Shown here: in pieces, positions 7,294 to 13,949 of the stretch
How the letters are laid out: the number at the start of each line of letters is the position of its first letter
How positions within the stretch are numbered: the first letter of the stretch is position 1
Assembly (NCBI GenBank): GCA_937875395.1
Contig: CALNCU010000024.1
Coordinates: forward strand, 1 to 19,718
DNA from: an uncultured Armatimonadota bacterium
GTDB taxonomy: Bacteria > Armatimonadota > UBA5829 > DTJY01
Reading direction: 5' to 3'
Length of the DNA stretch: 19,718 bases
The notes under the pieces: generated by a model
Seen by the model: the letters and a program-made list of their open reading frames with translations, nothing else
Databases searched by the model: none
Told to the model about the DNA's origin: nothing
Position numbers and translations under genes: made by a program

Positions 7294-8601
7294 CTAGAGC
7301 AAAGCCTTTGCCTCCCGCACTGCATCAAGCGCCGTCTCCGCCATCTTCTCATAGCGCTCCTTTTTATTTCTTATCCTGGCCTGGAGCTTGGGGAGAAGGC
7401 CAAAATTGGCGTTCATGGGCTGAAAGTTCTCTGTCTGCGGGGAGGATATGTAGTCTGCAAGAGCCCCCGTCATGCACTCCCTGGGGAACGTCACCGGCTC
7501 CCGCCCGCAAAGGAACCTCTCTGCGTTTATTCCGGCAAGGATTCCCATGGCGGCGGATTCCACGTAGCCCTCCACCCCGGTAATCTGTCCGGCAAAGAAG
7601 ATGTTTGGGTGCTCCCGCATCTGAAGAGTGGGCAGAAGCAGCTCTGGAGACTCTATATACGTGTTCCGGTGCATCACCCCAAAACGGGCAAACTCTGCGC
7701 GCCCAAGGCCCGGAATCATGTGAAAGACACGCTCCTGTTCCCCCCATTTAAGCCGGGTTTGAAAGCCCACAAGGCCCCACAGAGTCCCTTCTGCGTTCTC
7801 CTGCCTTAGCTGTACCACGGCATAGGGCCACCGCCCCGTCCTTGGATCATCAAGACCCACGGGGCGCATGGGGCCGTGAGACAGGGTCTGCCTGCCGCGC
7901 GCCGCCATCTCTTCCACCGGCATGCAGCCCTCAAAGAGTTTTAAGTCCTCATAACGGGCGGCGGGCACCTTTTCTGCAGATATAAGAGCCTCCCAGAAGG
8001 CGTTGTACTCCTCCTCCGTCAGCGGGCAGTTAAGGTATGCCGCCTCCCCCTTCCCCCAGCGGGATGCACGGTAGACTTTGCCGTAATCTATGGAATCTGC
8101 CGTAACCGTAGGAGCCACGGCATCATAGAAGTAGAGGTAACCCCGCCCGGTCAGGCGTGCAATATCTTCTGAAAGGGCAGGGGATGTGAGCGGGCCGGTA
8201 GCAACAATCACCACGCCCTCCCGCGGCACCTCCGCCACCTCTTCCCTTACAATCTCCACGTTTGCAAGCTGTGAAATCCGCTCTGTAACGCAGGCGGCAA
8301 AACGCTCCCGGTCTACCGCCAAAGCCTCGCCCGCAGGCACCCTGTTCTCTCCGGCGCAATGCATGGTAACAGACCCAAGCAGCCGCATCTCTTCCTTTAA
8401 CAGCCCGCAGGCATTTGAGATAAGGTTGGATTTTAAGGAGTTGCTGCATACAAGTTCTGCAAACAGGCCGGTAGCGTGTACGGGCGATTTCTTTTTGGGG
8501 CGCATCTCAAAGAGGCGCACGCGGGCGCCTCTGCTTGCGGCATGCCAGGCCGCCTCAGAACCGGCTAGCCCTCCGCCTACCACCGTGACATCACAATCCA
8601 T
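7294..8601 (-). CDS. trmFO: Methylenetetrahydrofolate-tRNA-(uracil-54-C5)-methyltransferase TrmFO
   Basis: 435-residue flavoprotein that makes m5U54 (ribothymidine) in the tRNA T-loop, using methylenetetrahydrofolate and FADH2. The N-terminal VTVVGGGLAGSEAAWHAA is the FAD dinucleotide-binding motif. ELVCSNSLKSN and GCMPVEEMAARG carry the two conserved cysteines (Cys53 and Cys226 in the Bacillus enzyme). GLVGFQTRLKWGEQ, FAGQITGVEGYVESAAMG and PMNANFGLLP are family landmarks, and the length matches B. subtilis TrmFO (435). Start choice: ATG at 8601 has GGAG 6 bases upstream; a TTG at 8607 with GGAGG 6 bases upstream is nearly as good and adds two residues. It stands alone, divergent from the GT2 gene at 8777. 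Confidence 0.97.
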   Translation of the reverse strand: MDCDVTVVGGGLAGSEAAWHAASRGARVRLFEMRPKKKSPVHATGLFAELVCSNSLKSNLISNACGLLKEEMRLLGSVTMHCAGENRVPAGEALAVDRERFAACVTERISQLANVEIVREEVAEVPREGVVIVATGPLTSPALSEDIARLTGRGYLYFYDAVAPTVTADSIDYGKVYRASRWGKGEAAYLNCPLTEEEYNAFWEALISAEKVPAARYEDLKLFEGCMPVEEMAARGRQTLSHGPMRPVGLDDPRTGRWPYAVVQLRQENAEGTLWGLVGFQTRLKWGEQERVFHMIPGLGRAEFARFGVMHRNTYIESPELLLPTLQMREHPNIFFAGQITGVEGYVESAAMGILAGINAERFLCGREPVTFPRECMTGALADYISSPQTENFQPMNANFGLLPKLQARIRNKKERYEKMAETALDAVREAKALL

Positions 8602-8632
8602 GCGCAACTCCGCCCTCCAAAATTTAATCTAT

Positions 8633-8644
8633 ATTATAATACCA
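8633..8644 (-). promoter_or_regulatory. Possible extended -10 promoter for trmFO
   Basis: The minus strand reads TGGTATTATAAT at 8644-8633, which fits either an extended -10 (TGG-TATTAT) or a plain TATAAT. No convincing -35 element lies 16-18 bases upstream. It is about 32 bases before the trmFO start, so the transcript would have a short leader. Confidence 0.4.
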
Positions 8645-8776
8645 CGTTGCAAGGAAGCATTGTTGAAACTCTTCCTCTGTGGTATTATTTGAGGAGGCAT
8701 ACGCCGGATTAATCTATAACACTACAGTTGCATGTTAAACCAAGGGTAATTATCCCGCGGTTAGAAGGATCTAAGA

Positions 8777-9463
8777 ATGTCTTACGGACAAACCAGCCAG
8801 CCTGTATCCTGCGTTGTTCCGGCTTACAATGAAGAAAAACATATAAGCTGCGTGCTTGAGGCCCTTTGCAACATGCCGGACCTGGTAAAGATAGTAGTTG
8901 TAGACGATTCGTCTACCGATCATACGCCGGAGGTAGTCCAATCTTTCTGCGCTAAAGACCCCCGCATACAGCTTCTGCGGCTCCCCGCAAACCGGGGCAA
9001 GGGCGGCGCCATGGTTGAGGGCGCAAACTGCACGGGCACGGACCTTATAGTCTTTCTGGATGCAGACCTTGTGGGATTAAACCGCAACCACATCACGGCG
9101 CTTATAGAGCCGGTGATTAAGAATGAATGCAACATGACGCTGGGCATATTTACGCACGGCCGCACAAGGACCGATTGGTCTCACAAGGTTACGCCCTTTC
9201 TAAGCGGACAGCGCTGCATAAAGTGGAGCGACTACCAGAACGCTCCAGAGCTTAAGAAGGCCAGGTACGGCGTAGAAGTGGCGCTTAACCTGCACGCCTG
9301 GCATAGAAAGTACCGGATAAAATCCATAGAATGGCCCGGAGCCACCCACGTAATGAAACCGGAAAAGATAGGCCGGCTCCAGGGGATGCAATCTTATTTT
9401 AAGATGTACGGCGAGATTGGCGCATACGTTTTAAGACACTTCTTAAAAGATAAAAGCCTGTGA
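8777..9463 (+). CDS. Glycosyltransferase family 2, DPM1-like, soluble
   Basis: 228-residue GT-A enzyme without a membrane segment. SCVVPAYNEEKHISCVLEAL, then IVVVDDSSTDHTPEVV, NRGKGGAMVEGA and IVFLDADLVGL give the nucleotide-binding core and DxD metal site of dolichol/polyprenol-phosphate sugar transferase relatives. The later part (LGIFTHGRTRTDWSHKVTPFLSGQR) keeps the LSGQR segment seen in this subgroup. Donor and acceptor are unknown; a polyprenyl-phosphate or phosphoglycerate acceptor is possible. The ATG is preceded by AAGGA at 8 bases. The gene is a single unit: trmFO diverges on the left and the ligA promoter follows. It may supply an activated sugar to the glycan cluster, but nothing in the sequence links them directly. 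Confidence 0.88.
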   Translation: MSYGQTSQPVSCVVPAYNEEKHISCVLEALCNMPDLVKIVVVDDSSTDHTPEVVQSFCAKDPRIQLLRLPANRGKGGAMVEGANCTGTDLIVFLDADLVGLNRNHITALIEPVIKNECNMTLGIFTHGRTRTDWSHKVTPFLSGQRCIKWSDYQNAPELKKARYGVEVALNLHAWHRKYRIKSIEWPGATHVMKPEKIGRLQGMQSYFKMYGEIGAYVLRHFLKDKSL

Positions 9464-9509
9464 ATGCAGGCTGGCAGCAAATCATCAAGCGCGCAGAGCC
9501 TTGCGTTAT

Positions 9510-9538
9510 TTGACAGCATAAGACCCCCATGCTAGAAT
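9510..9538 (+). promoter_or_regulatory. Sigma-70 promoter for the ligA operon
   Basis: TTGACA (9510-9515) and TAGAAT (9533-9538) are spaced by exactly 17 bases, 47 bases after the GT2 stop. Transcription should begin near 9545, about 68 bases before the ligA ATG, and run through a structured leader. Confidence 0.78.
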
Positions 9539-9549
9539 TCATTAGATAA

Positions 9550-9595
9550 GCAAGAACCTTGCGGGATGATGTGAATGCGTCGTCCCTTTTCTTTT
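9550..9595 (+). promoter_or_regulatory. Tandem hairpins plus T-run in the ligA leader (attenuator- or terminator-like)
   Basis: Two hairpins abut. GCAAG/CTTGC (9550-9554, 9558-9562) has a 3-base loop. GGGATGAT/GTCGTCCC (9563-9570, 9579-9586) is an 8-bp stem including two G-U pairs, with an 8-base loop. TTTTCTTTT follows at 9587-9595, which is intrinsic-terminator architecture. It lies between the promoter and the ligA ribosome site (AGGAG, 9601-9605), so it could attenuate ligA transcription. It could instead terminate upstream GT2 transcripts. CCTTG (9557-9561) could also pair with CAAGG (9599-9603), covering part of the ribosome site. Confidence 0.5.
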
Positions 9596-9612
9596 AACCA
9601 AGGAGCGGCTTT

Positions 9613-11649
9613 ATGGATGAACAATCTGCTGCCAGAAGAGTTCAGGAACTAAAGGATGAAATAAACTTTCACAACTACCGGTACTATGTGCTGGACTCGC
9701 CCGCTATCTCTGATGCGCAGTATGACAGGCTCATGCAGGAGCTCTCTACGCTTGAAGAGGCGCACCCGGAGCTTGTCTCCCCGGATTCGCCCACCCAGCG
9801 AGTGGGAGCCGCCCCCGCCGCCGCATTTGAATCTTACACCCACCGCCAGCCCATGTTAAGCCTTGCAAACGCCTTTAGCCCGGATGATCTTACGGCGTTT
9901 GATTTGCGAATAAAACGCATGCTCTCCATCCCCCAGGAAACAGAGCTAGAGTATGCGGCAGAGCTTAAGATAGACGGCCTGGCCATATCCCTCACCTATA
10001 TTAACGGAGAATTTGCAACCGGCGCCACCCGCGGAGACGGGTTCACCGGAGAGAACATAACAACAAACCTGCGCACGGTAAAATCTGTTCCGCTCCGCCT
10101 GATTAACGCCGCCCCAAAGAGCAGCCTCTTTGACCAGCAATCCATCCCCCCGCTTGTAGAGGTGCGGGGAGAGGTCTACATGGAGCACCAGGAGTTTGAG
10201 CGTATCAACCGGGAGAGGGAGGCCGCAGGAGAGTCCGCTTTTGCCAACCCAAGAAACGCCGCGGCGGGTTCCGTGAGGCAGCTTGACCCAGGCGTTACGG
10301 CGGGCCGGAACCTTTCTATCTTTGTCTACGGGATGGGCTTTGTAGAAGACGGCGGATGGCATACGCATTTTGAAGTCTTGCAGGCGTTTGGGGAGTGGGG
10401 GCTTAGAACCAACCCCAATACCCGCATCTGCCGCGGGATAGAGGGCGTTTTGGATTTTGTAAAGGAATGGACGGAGAAGCGCGGCACCCTTCCTTACGAT
10501 ATAGACGGCATTGTTATAAAAGTGAACTCTCTTGACCTGCAAAGGCGGCTGGGCGCCGTGGCCCGGAGCCCCCGGTGGGCGCTGGCATATAAGTTTCCAA
10601 CCATCCAGGAGACAACGGTTGTGCGGGATATTATAGTCCAGGTGGGCAGGACGGGCGCGCTCACGCCGGTTGCCGTTATGGACCCGGTAGAAGTGGGAGG
10701 AGTCACCGTAAGCCGCGCCACCCTTCATAATGAGGATGAAATCCGCCGCAAAGACGTGCGCATTGGCGACACGGTGGTAATTCAGCGGGCGGGCGATGTA
10801 ATCCCAGAGGTTGTGCAGGTAATTGCAGACAAGCGCACGGGGGATGAGCAGCCCTTTGTCATGCCGGACCACTGCCCGGCCTGCGGAGGGGATGTAGAAC
10901 GCCCGGAAGGAGAGGCGGTGGCCCGGTGCGTAAACATTGCCTGCCCCGCCCAGCTAAAAGAACGCATAGTACACTTCACCTCCCGGAACGCTCTTGATAT
11001 AGAAGGGGTGGGCCCGGCGCAGATAGAATCCTTTGTAGACTGCGGGCTTATCCATGACCCGGCGGATCTCTACACCCTTAAGCTGGATGACCTGCTTCCC
11101 CTGGAGAGGATGGGGGAGAAGCTTGCAAAAAAAATCCTCCGGAATATAGATAAAAGCCGGGAAACCACACTCTCAAGGCTAATCTTTGGGCTTGGCATAA
11201 GGCATGTGGGCGAGCGCGTGGCCCAGGTTCTGGCAGAGCACTTTGGCTCCCTTTCAATGGTGGAAGCCGCCTCAAAAGAAGAACTCTCCCAGGTGCCGGA
11301 GATAGGGCCTGCAATTGCGGAGAGCATAGTAGATTTCTTCCTTGAACCCAGAAACCGCAAAGTGCTGCAGAAGCTTTGCATGGCCGGAGTTAAACCGCGG
11401 GTAGAAACAGTAGAGGCGGGCGCAACCCTTTCCGGAAAGACCTTTGTTTTTACAGGCACGCTAAAAAGCTCTACGCGCGAAGAGGCGGAAGAAAAGGTCC
11501 GCCGCCTTGGGGGAAAGGCCGCCGGAAGCGTAAGCCGGAACACCAGCTTTGTGGTAGCCGGAACAGAGGCGGGTTCAAAGCTTAGAAAAGCGCAGGAACT
11601 GGGCGTGCGGGTGCTCTCTGAAGAAGAGTTCCTGGAGATGATATCCTAA
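9613..11649 (+). CDS. ligA: NAD-dependent DNA ligase LigA
   Basis: 678-residue NAD+-dependent ligase that seals nicks in replication and repair. Domains in order: Ia with the NYRYYVLDSPAISDAQYD NMN-binding region (about 20-40); adenylation domain with the AMP-accepting lysine in KIDG (Lys119) and the TRGDGFTGENIT motif; the OB fold; a four-cysteine zinc finger (CPACGG, then CVNIACPAQ, about 419-442); helix-hairpin-helix repeats; and a C-terminal BRCT domain (SGKTFVFTGTL to the end). The length is normal (E. coli 671). AGGAG lies 7 bases before the ATG. It heads a rightward run of genes and shares the neighbourhood with UDG and Nfo, other base-excision-repair enzymes. Confidence 0.98.
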   Translation: MDEQSAARRVQELKDEINFHNYRYYVLDSPAISDAQYDRLMQELSTLEEAHPELVSPDSPTQRVGAAPAAAFESYTHRQPMLSLANAFSPDDLTAFDLRIKRMLSIPQETELEYAAELKIDGLAISLTYINGEFATGATRGDGFTGENITTNLRTVKSVPLRLINAAPKSSLFDQQSIPPLVEVRGEVYMEHQEFERINREREAAGESAFANPRNAAAGSVRQLDPGVTAGRNLSIFVYGMGFVEDGGWHTHFEVLQAFGEWGLRTNPNTRICRGIEGVLDFVKEWTEKRGTLPYDIDGIVIKVNSLDLQRRLGAVARSPRWALAYKFPTIQETTVVRDIIVQVGRTGALTPVAVMDPVEVGGVTVSRATLHNEDEIRRKDVRIGDTVVIQRAGDVIPEVVQVIADKRTGDEQPFVMPDHCPACGGDVERPEGEAVARCVNIACPAQLKERIVHFTSRNALDIEGVGPAQIESFVDCGLIHDPADLYTLKLDDLLPLERMGEKLAKKILRNIDKSRETTLSRLIFGLGIRHVGERVAQVLAEHFGSLSMVEAASKEELSQVPEIGPAIAESIVDFFLEPRNRKVLQKLCMAGVKPRVETVEAGATLSGKTFVFTGTLKSSTREEAEEKVRRLGGKAAGSVSRNTSFVVAGTEAGSKLRKAQELGVRVLSEEEFLEMIS

Positions 11650-11720
11650 AAATATGGGGCGCCTATGCAAAGTCGCAGAAACCCGTCCCTATATGAAACG
11701 CCGTCTTATTTGGAGATTGA

Positions 11721-12146
11721 ATGAGAAGAGTCTTAAGAACATGGTGGCTCCCCGCGCTCTACATGGGGATTATATTCCTGCTCTCTGCGCAGTCCAGGCT
11801 GCCGGTGCCGCGCGGCCCCTGGGTGCTGTCATGGGACAAGGCGCATCACTTTACGGCATATTTTTTTATGGGGCTCCTAATCTTCAGGGCGGCCGGATGC
11901 TCCCCCGTATGGAAGGGTATGCCCGTCTTACTTCAAACTATCCTTATAGGAACACTCTACGGCACGCTGGACGAGTTCCACCAGTTCTTTGTGCCGGGGC
12001 GGGATGCAAACCCTTTTGATCTGATTGCAGATATGACAGGACTTATGCTTGCGGCTGCAGCGGCGGCCGTTTTTAAATACTTACGGAGGGATAAAGATGA
12101 CAGAATCTCAAAATCAGCAAGAGAAAGCCTACAATGTAAAAGATAA
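11721..12146 (+). CDS. VanZ family membrane protein
   Basis: 141-residue protein with four hydrophobic segments (about 10-24, 44-58, 68-82 and 102-120). The VanZ signature is complete: DKAHHFTAYFFMGLL, then YGTLDEFHQFFVPGRDANPFDLIADMTG. VanZ gives low-level teicoplanin resistance in enterococci, but most chromosomal members have no known role; a lipid or cell-envelope function is presumed. The start ATG has GGAG 5 bases upstream, 71 bases after ligA. Its last 50 bases overlap the DUF1844 gene in another frame, an unusually long overlap in which the charged tail after residue 121 is encoded. It is probably co-transcribed with ligA. Confidence 0.88.
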   Translation: MRRVLRTWWLPALYMGIIFLLSAQSRLPVPRGPWVLSWDKAHHFTAYFFMGLLIFRAAGCSPVWKGMPVLLQTILIGTLYGTLDEFHQFFVPGRDANPFDLIADMTGLMLAAAAAAVFKYLRRDKDDRISKSARESLQCKR

Positions 12147-12507
12147 GCGCAGGGTTACCCTTGACGAGAACGGCCAGGTGCAGGAGAAGGCGGCCGATAC
12201 AAAAAAACAGCAGGAAGAAGCCGCCCAGTCACACCCGCACGAAGAGGTTCCCGAAGTTGACGTATACTCCATGTTAAGCTATTTTATAGGGATGCTGGGC
12301 GCGCAGGTTTGGCAGTGGCTGGGGCTTATGAAGAGCCCATCCGGCGAGCTTTCAAAAGACCTTACGCAGGCAAAGATAGCCATAGATTCCATAGCGGCGC
12401 TTTCAGATCAGCTGAAAGACAGGCTCTCCCCAAAAGAGCAGCAGGAATTGCAGGATATGCTTGCCAACATGCGCATCAACTTTGTCCAGCAGAGCGCAAA
12501 AGAATAA
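12097..12507 (+). CDS. DUF1844 domain protein
   Basis: 136-residue soluble protein of unknown function. Residues 1-50 are charged and low-complexity (rich in Glu, Gln and Lys). Residues 55-131 form the DUF1844 helical domain: DVYSMLSYFIGMLGAQVWQWLGL, then LTQAKIAIDSIAALSDQLKDRLSPKEQQELQDML. The domain is found in several deep or uncultured bacterial phyla and has no proven role. I chose the ATG at 12097, with GGAGGG 6 bases upstream, over an in-frame start at 12049 that lies deep inside the VanZ gene. It sits between VanZ and the HIT gene in the ligA run. Confidence 0.88.
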   Translation: MTESQNQQEKAYNVKDKRRVTLDENGQVQEKAADTKKQQEEAAQSHPHEEVPEVDVYSMLSYFIGMLGAQVWQWLGLMKSPSGELSKDLTQAKIAIDSIAALSDQLKDRLSPKEQQELQDMLANMRINFVQQSAKE

Positions 12508-12552
12508 AAGCGTCGGGGCACACCGCCCAACAGATTGTTTAAGGAGAGTTTT

Positions 12553-13050
12553 GTGGAAATAGTATGGGCACCGTGGCGAATGCAATATATTGAAGTGGCA
12601 GATAAACCCAAAGGCTGCATCTTCTGCGTGCTTCCGGCAGAGAATGAAGATGAAAAAAACCTAATCCTCTACAGGGGGAAGAACGCATTTGTAATGCTAA
12701 ACACCTTTCCCTATAACCCGGGGCACATGATGATAATACCCTTTAAGCACACGGCAGATATGCAATGCCTCTCTGATGAGGAGCTTTTAGAGATCAACCA
12801 CCTGATAAGATACTGCATAAAACTGCTTAAGGAATCCGTAGCCCCGCACGGGTTCAACCTGGGGGTGAATTTGGGCAAATCCGCAGGGGCAGGGGTGGCG
12901 GAACATATTCACTGGCACATAGTCCCCAGGTGGGAGGGGGATTCCAACTTTATGCCCGTGCTTGCAAATACCAAGGTAATGCCGGAGAGCCTTCAGGCCA
13001 CCTACAAAAAATTTAAAGAGAAGCTAAAAGAACTTGGAGAGCCGGAATGA
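12553..13050 (+). CDS. HIT family nucleotide hydrolase/transferase (Ap4A phosphorylase-like)
   Basis: 165-residue histidine-triad protein. The triad is HIHWH (His118, 120, 122), followed by IVPRW. A CIFC pair (Cys22, Cys25) gives the zinc site seen in the MxxLWAPWRxxYI subgroup, and the N-terminus MEIVWAPWRMQYI matches that subgroup exactly. Relatives cleave or phosphorolyse Ap4A or related dinucleotides. The start is the GTG at 12553, with AAGGAG 7 bases upstream; a TTG at 12535 is in frame but would place that ribosome site inside the gene. Its TGA overlaps the UDG start by four bases (ATGA), indicating translational coupling. Confidence 0.92.
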   Translation: MEIVWAPWRMQYIEVADKPKGCIFCVLPAENEDEKNLILYRGKNAFVMLNTFPYNPGHMMIIPFKHTADMQCLSDEELLEINHLIRYCIKLLKESVAPHGFNLGVNLGKSAGAGVAEHIHWHIVPRWEGDSNFMPVLANTKVMPESLQATYKKFKEKLKELGEPE

Positions 13051-13724
13051 ACCTGATAGATGAACGCCTGGAAGAACTTAAATCTAAAGCCCTGGCCTGT
13101 TCTGACTGCCCGCTTGCCCAGACCCGCACAAACGTAGTCTTTGGCGAAGGAAACCCAAACACCCCGCTTGTACTGGTAGGCGAAGGCCCCGGGGCCAATG
13201 AAGATGCCACCGGCCGCCCGTTTGTAGGCAGGGCCGGGCAGCTGCTTGACCAGTGCCTGGCAGAGAACAGAATTACCAGAAAGCACGTTTACATATGCAA
13301 CGTGGTAAAATGCCGCGCCTGCATTATAGAGGGCAGAAGCGTAAAGAACCGCCCGCCCCGGCAGGAAGAGGTCTCCGCCTGCTACCACTGGCTTAAGGAA
13401 CAGCTGGAGATTATAAAACCCCTTGTAATATTATCCCTGGGGGCGCCTGCATCAAATATAATAATCCATAAAGATTTTAAGATGACCCGGGAGAGGGGAA
13501 TCTTCTTCCCCACGCAGTACGCAGAGTCGGCCATTGCAGCGCTTCACCCGGCCTACGTGCTAAGACAGCACGGAGCGGAGTTTGAGGCGGCGCGGGCCTC
13601 CCTTGTGGCAGATATTGCCGCCGCAAGGCGCAAGGTTATGGAGATTAAGAAGGAGCTTGCAGAAAAGGCGGCGCCTCAACCGGAGATTAAACCGGCCCCG
13701 CCCCAGGAATTGAACCTGTTCTAG
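13047..13724 (+). CDS. Family-4 uracil-DNA glycosylase with loop insertion and clamp-like C-terminus
   Basis: 225-residue UDG that removes uracil from DNA. Four cysteines for a 4Fe-4S cluster are present: Cys18, Cys21, Cys89 (VVKC) and Cys112. The catalytic motif is GEGPGANEDATGRPFVGRAG (45-64) and the second motif is HPAYVLR (167-173). Between VKCR and NRPP there is about ten extra residues (91-100, ACIIEGRSVK) absent from the short Thermotoga-type enzymes. UdgX enzymes carry an insertion with their covalent His in this region, but no RIH is seen here. The final residues PPQELNLF, after a Pro/Ala/Lys-rich tail, resemble a beta-clamp-binding peptide. It is the last gene of the ligA run and overlaps the HIT stop by four bases. 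Confidence 0.92.
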   Translation: MNLIDERLEELKSKALACSDCPLAQTRTNVVFGEGNPNTPLVLVGEGPGANEDATGRPFVGRAGQLLDQCLAENRITRKHVYICNVVKCRACIIEGRSVKNRPPRQEEVSACYHWLKEQLEIIKPLVILSLGAPASNIIIHKDFKMTRERGIFFPTQYAESAIAALHPAYVLRQHGAEFEAARASLVADIAAARRKVMEIKKELAEKAAPQPEIKPAPPQELNLF

Positions 13725-13735
13725 CTGGCATTCTG

Positions 13736-13757
13736 TAAACTTGGATTTGCAAGTTTA
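13736..13757 (+). other. 8-bp hairpin after UDG
   Basis: TAAACTTG (13736-13743) and CAAGTTTA (13750-13757) form a perfect stem with a 6-base loop, 12 bases after the UDG stop. No T-run follows, so it is not a standard intrinsic terminator. Its left arm is also part of the 9-bp inverted flank of the repeat array. Confidence 0.5.
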
Positions 13758-13763
13758 AACAGG

Positions 13764-13930
13764 GCTTCGGCAGCGGCGCTTCGCTCTGCGACCGAAGTAT
13801 CATCCCGGGGGTTTTGCCCCTCGTTTTGGCAGCGGCGCTTCGCTCTGCGACCGAAGTATCATCCCGGGGGTTTTGCCCCTCGTTTTGGCGGCGGAGCTTC
13901 GCTCTGCGACCGAAGTATCGCCTCGGGATG
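13764..13930. repeat. Palindromic 59-base tandem repeat array (2 full units, 1 partial)
   Basis: Units start at 13764, 13823 and 13882. The first two are 59 bases each and differ only in the opening box (GCTTCGG or GTTTTGG); the third matches through GCGACCGAAGTATC, then diverges. Each unit has an outer hairpin (CTTCGG with CCGAAG), an inner GCG-CTT-CGC hairpin and a second GGGG...CCCC hairpin in its tail. They are the same family as 1-257. The array occupies the gap between the convergent UDG and nfo genes. It is bracketed by a 9-bp perfect inverted repeat, TGTAAACTT (13734-13742) and AAGTTTACA (13936-13944). Possible roles are bidirectional termination or a REP/MITE-like element; nothing in it looks protein-coding. 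Confidence 0.9.
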
Positions 13931-13949
13931 TATTTAAGTTTACACGCCT

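Noticed and set aside
9946..10872. 308-residue frame antisense to ligA
   Set aside because: It is a shadow of a full-length ligase with all motifs; its sequence is Arg/His/Pro-rich with no domain.
11654..12019. 121-residue frame overlapping the VanZ gene
   Set aside because: The alternative frame encodes a complete VanZ signature with a Shine-Dalgarno; this one has neither.
13764..13930. CRISPR array
   Set aside because: The whole 59-base unit repeats with no variable spacers, and no cas genes are nearby.
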